Of a stretch of DNA of 64,000 nucleotides, positions 60,797-64,000 are shown piece after piece (positions within the stretch are counted from its first letter, which is position 1; every line of letters begins with the position of its first letter). Position numbers and translations under genes: made by a program. The notes beneath the pieces were generated by a model. That model did not search any database and was not told where the DNA came from. It saw nothing but the letters and a program-made list of their open reading frames with translations. The DNA is from Xenopus tropicalis. Its lineage: Eukaryota > Chordata > Amphibia > Anura > Pipidae. The stretch spans positions 77,125,404 through 77,189,403 of the forward strand of contig NC_030678.2 of assembly GCF_000004195.4 (NCBI RefSeq). The letters run 5' to 3'.

Positions 60797-61596
60797 AAGT
60801 ACAGGAATAAACATTTGATTAGCTAATTAAAGTAAGCTTTGTTAGAAACTTTCTAATGATTGGCAATATAAATCAAGGGTTAAAAAGGGGTGCCATTCTA
60901 GCATTTATGCTTCTGAATACAAGAAATAAATGAGCGTTTTGAATGTATTTTTGAAGTGCAAGGATAATTATACACAGAGGTCAATTATGTAACTTTCAAC
61001 TTTGAAATCACTGCTTTCATTTTGGTAAAATAATAGAGGACATATTTGTGACATGGGGTTTCCAAGGCTCATGTATACTGAACCATGAGAAATCAGGTGA
61101 AAAGTATTTTTCTCAGTACACCTGTTGTAAAAGGACGGCATGCATAACTGTAAACAGAGCATGTAGCGTTACAATATTCATAACAGCTGTATTCCAGTAA
61201 CTTTATGTGCAGGTGGCACCCACGCCGCTAAATAATATAAACCATTAGGTGGGGTGCAATAAGAGTGTAACCACTAGTGATAAGCAAATCTGTCCTGTTT
61301 CGATTCAATTTATGAAATTGCAAAGATTCCTAAAATGCATTGGAGTTGATGGGTATTTTTTCATAGCTACCGTGCAACTTTTTTTCCCCTGCAAAATTTC
61401 TTTTTGTGGTCATTGAAGTCTAAGGGTGTTTTTTTGCAGCTCAACCCTAGTGACCACAAAATTCATACAAAGAAAAGAGGTCTTCAGCCCGTTATCAAGG
61501 ACATTTAAACATTTTGTGCATTAAGCTACTATCCAAGCTGTGACCCCTGGTCTGGCCAGTCCCACACTCGTTTTCATCAGATTCATTACAAATTCT
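60797..61596. other. no gene seen; diverged repeat
   Basis: From about 61270, ACTAGTGATAAGCAAATCTG resembles the AGTGATGA-ended MITE family nested at 34546-34860. Nothing else assigned. Confidence 0.4.
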
Positions 61597-62079
61597 AAAG
61601 TTGTGCTCACCACTAAATTTTAAACCATTAATGCGAGGGATAAACTGAGGCTGTGACCTCAAAATTCACATACATGAGTTCCTCTGCACTTACCCATTAT
61701 TAATATATGTATATGTTAAGACATTCTGTGTATTAAGCTGCTAAGCAATACCTTTCCCTTTATATTCAAGCTGGTCAACTAAGTCAAAATCATCTCCAGT
61801 CTGGCCAGTCACTTTCATCAGATTCATTAATTCTGCTGTTTAATTATACATTTTTAACAGGGACTGCGTTTTACCTTCAACCTTGTTTTCAAGGTTGCAA
61901 CTCTCAGTGGTTGTTCTTTTCATTGGCCACCACTGGGATCACCTGACTGCATCTGGGAATGATGGGAGCTACAATGAGGAGTCAGCCACTACTCATGTAT
62001 AAACCCTAGCAAAAAAAAGTTGAGTAGATGACTGTGATGTAGTTGGCCAGGTTTAAAATTTAGTGGTGAGCACAACTTT
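61597..62079. mobile_element. inverted-end element with perfect 30-bp termini
   Basis: 61597-61626 and 62050-62079 (AAAGTTGTGCTCACCACTAA onwards) are exact reverse complements. Its interior repeats, with changes, material just left of it: TGTGTATTAAGCTGCTAAGC, GTCTGGCCAGTC and TTTCATCAGATTCATTA occur at 61515-61590 and again at 61728-61830. Confidence 0.8.
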
Positions 62080-62093
62080 CCCTTTTTTGCTAA

Positions 62094-62262
62094 ACAGGTA
62101 TGGGACCTGTTACCCAAAATGCTTGGGACCTGGGGTTTTCTGCATAAGGGGTTGTTATTAGATCAGTAGATCATTATAATTTAGCTCTTCCATGCCTTGT
62201 CTACTAAAAAAATCTGGATAATGGGTTCCCGGATATAGGGTCTTATACCTGTAATATATATA
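62094..62262. mobile_element. MITE of the CAGGTATGGGACCTGTTA family
   Basis: Starts ACAGGTATGGGACCTGTTAC and ends GGATATAGGGTCTTATACCTGT, roughly inverted. Related fragments are at 28621 and 51160-51325. Confidence 0.7.
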
Positions 62263-62516
62263 TAATAAAAATTTGTTTTATATATAATATTTTTATATTG
62301 ATTTCATTTGAAGTTATTACTGTTTCTGTGTTCCTTGTTTCCATTGCTGTCTGATATGATGCTTCTCAGTGCCCATTAATTTAAACGATAACTAAACTCT
62401 CTATTGGTAGAAATCCTATATATTTTATTTACTTAACTTACTGCAGCAATAAAGATCTGTGCCTTAGTTACTGAGCTTAGGGACCAACTCACAAAATACT
62501 GTATATATAAAATAAG

Positions 62517-62628
62517 TATACCATATATACTCGAGTATAAGCCGATCCGAATATAAGCCGAGGTACCTAATTTTACCTAAGAAAACTGGAAAAACGTATT
62601 GACTCGAGTATAAGCCTAGGGTGGGAAA
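62517..62628. repeat. CTCGAGTATAAGCC repeat
   Basis: ATACTCGAGTATAAGCCGAT near 62528 and GACTCGAGTATAAGCCTAGG near 62601 are two related blocks with AATATAAGCCGAGGTACC between. I know this type of sequence as a dispersed repeat in several vertebrates; the class is uncertain. Confidence 0.6.
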
Positions 62629-62814
62629 TGCAGCTGCTACTGCTAAGTTTCAATAATCAAATAAACAGTACTACAATAGTAGTTACAAGGGCAAAATAAT
62701 TCTTGATGCTGGACAAATTTAATTTTTGTAAATAACAAGTTATTGTACCAATTACTTAATCTGGCTTGTTGTGCAGTTGGATGTGCAGAAGTAACGTGCT
62801 CGTTGCGTGCACCC

Positions 62815-62967
62815 ACCCTCCCTTCCTCCACTTGTGTCCGTGCATACATACCTTCCTCCCTCCACTTGTGTCCGTGCATACATACCTCCCTCCCTCCACT
62901 TGTGTCCGTTCATACCTCCCTCCCTCCACTTGTGTCCGTTCATACCTCCCTCCACTTGTGTCATGTA
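62815..62967. repeat. CTCCACTTGTGTCCGT minisatellite
   Basis: Five units of about 25-34 bp built from CCTCCACTTGTGTCCGT plus CATACATACCTCC or TCATACCTCC. Reading frames through it are repeat artefacts. Confidence 0.85.
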
Positions 62968-64000
62968 CTTTGTTGACTATTTTCTGTTATAGAAGGAACT
63001 TTCAATGTAATCAGGGAGAAACTGGATTACTAATCAAGAGAGCAACAACCACCTTATCCTTGTTGGATGGGTGCTCAAGCAGCTGGCACCCTTGCCAGGG
63101 GTAACAGAACATATAGAAAGAATGATGCTACTCCACTTCCGTTTGCAAAGGTGAATTTTTATTCAGGTTAAAACCAGGCAACGTTTTGGGACTTCTCTTG
63201 CCCTTTCTCTCAGTTTCAGGGAGAAACTGGTGCCGTTCAGCATGGAGACAGTTTTGGGTCCCAACCCTATCCTTGTACCAATAGGAGCCTCTACGTCATT
63301 CACATGGCATGATTAAACCTCTTCCCACCCATGTTTACAGGCCAATGCTCACTCAAATATCAATGTATGTATGTATATCTTTAATAAAGGAGAATATTTA
63401 GGCCAAACATGACTAAAGGCAGAATTTAAATGTTTAAAACTCTCTTGATAAAACTCATTGTCCTGATGTATAATATGGAAAGTTTTCAACAGAGAAGCAC
63501 TAATGGGGAGTGAGCTCCAGTACAGCATGATCGTAAAAAGGAACAGCTTGCACAGGATGGGGACAGTGGATTTCTAGAGAAAACTTTCATCTAGACAAAA
63601 CAGCCTACCTTTGAAGGGAGTGGTCTGAAGGGGTGTGCCTGTGAATACCAGAAATGATAGGAACAGCACTAACATAGTTTATTTCAAACCACAGGCAAAC
63701 TTGAATCATTTTGGCGAACAGAAGGTGTAGTTTAGTCTTTCATTAGAAGCCACAAACTGACTTGTGCAGTGAAATTAAATGTTTCAGGGGGATACACCCT
63801 TCCTTCCTCCCAGCCTATCCCCCGGAAGAGTTAAATTTCACTGCACAAATCAGCATGTGGCTTGCAATAAAAGGGGCTGATTTACTACAATTATTTTTTT
63901 CTGGCCTTCAAAGCCGCATAAACGCGACATGGTATAGATACAAATTAAACTTGATCATTGAGATGAAAGTATTGTTAAAATGCTCCAGCAGCCATTTTAG
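62968..64000. other. right flank, no gene seen
   Basis: Holds a degenerate hammerhead-like motif on the minus strand (about 63165-63235, ACTGAGAGAAAGGG to CCCAAAACGTTGCC) and a small inverted-repeat element: 63748-63781 pairs with 63830-63865 (GCCACAAACTGACTTGTGC against its near-complement). Otherwise unassigned. Confidence 0.45.

Noticed and set aside
62743..63104. Open frames over the CTCCACTTGTGTCC repeat
   Set aside because: Low-complexity frames on both strands caused by the tandem repeat.

Overview
This is vertebrate genomic DNA, AT-rich and dense in transposons. The repeat families point to a pipid frog of the Xenopus type: TTAA-flanked MITEs beginning AAAGGAACAGTAACACC, Neptune-like Penelope elements, a DIRS retrotransposon and CR1/L2 LINE tails. 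That assignment comes from remembered repeat families, not from a search.

The only intact protein-coding genes I can support are two nine-exon copies of one gene. Each encodes a 354-residue secreted protein of the GP2/uromodulin type: signal peptide, short Cys-rich stub, ZP domain and a C-terminal GPI-attachment tail. Copy A is at 6195-13138 and copy B at 41325-48314, both on the + strand. Every splice junction is GT/AG, exon lengths are identical, and the coding sequences differ at 18 of 1065 bases.

The copies sit in a large direct duplication. Unit A (about 489-29490) and unit B (about 30077-54520) align collinearly in blocks and differ mainly by insertions and deletions. Unit A alone carries two retroposons with 13-16 bp target duplications just behind the gene (13342-13825, 14330-14784), a degenerate DIRS element (15562-22797) and a 4.6-kb TTAA-flanked composite (23677-28270) holding a Penelope fragment, a 375-bp tandem array and a G-rich minisatellite element. 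Unit B alone carries an 8-kb endogenous retrovirus remnant on the minus strand (30894-38870), itself hit by at least four other elements, and a MITE at 44445-44877 with a clean empty site in A.

Downstream of unit B (54521-64000) I see no gene: a CR1 LINE fragment, several MITEs, a possible solo LTR, large palindromes and a small minisatellite. I found no tRNA, rRNA or CRISPR. The most unusual signals are the paired loss of one ZP-C disulfide, the high share of replacement changes between the copies, repeated hammerhead-ribozyme-like motifs in independent insertions, a fold-back duplication in one intron of copy B, and sites where the two copies carry different insertions at the same position. 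I see no clear sign of a new multi-gene system.
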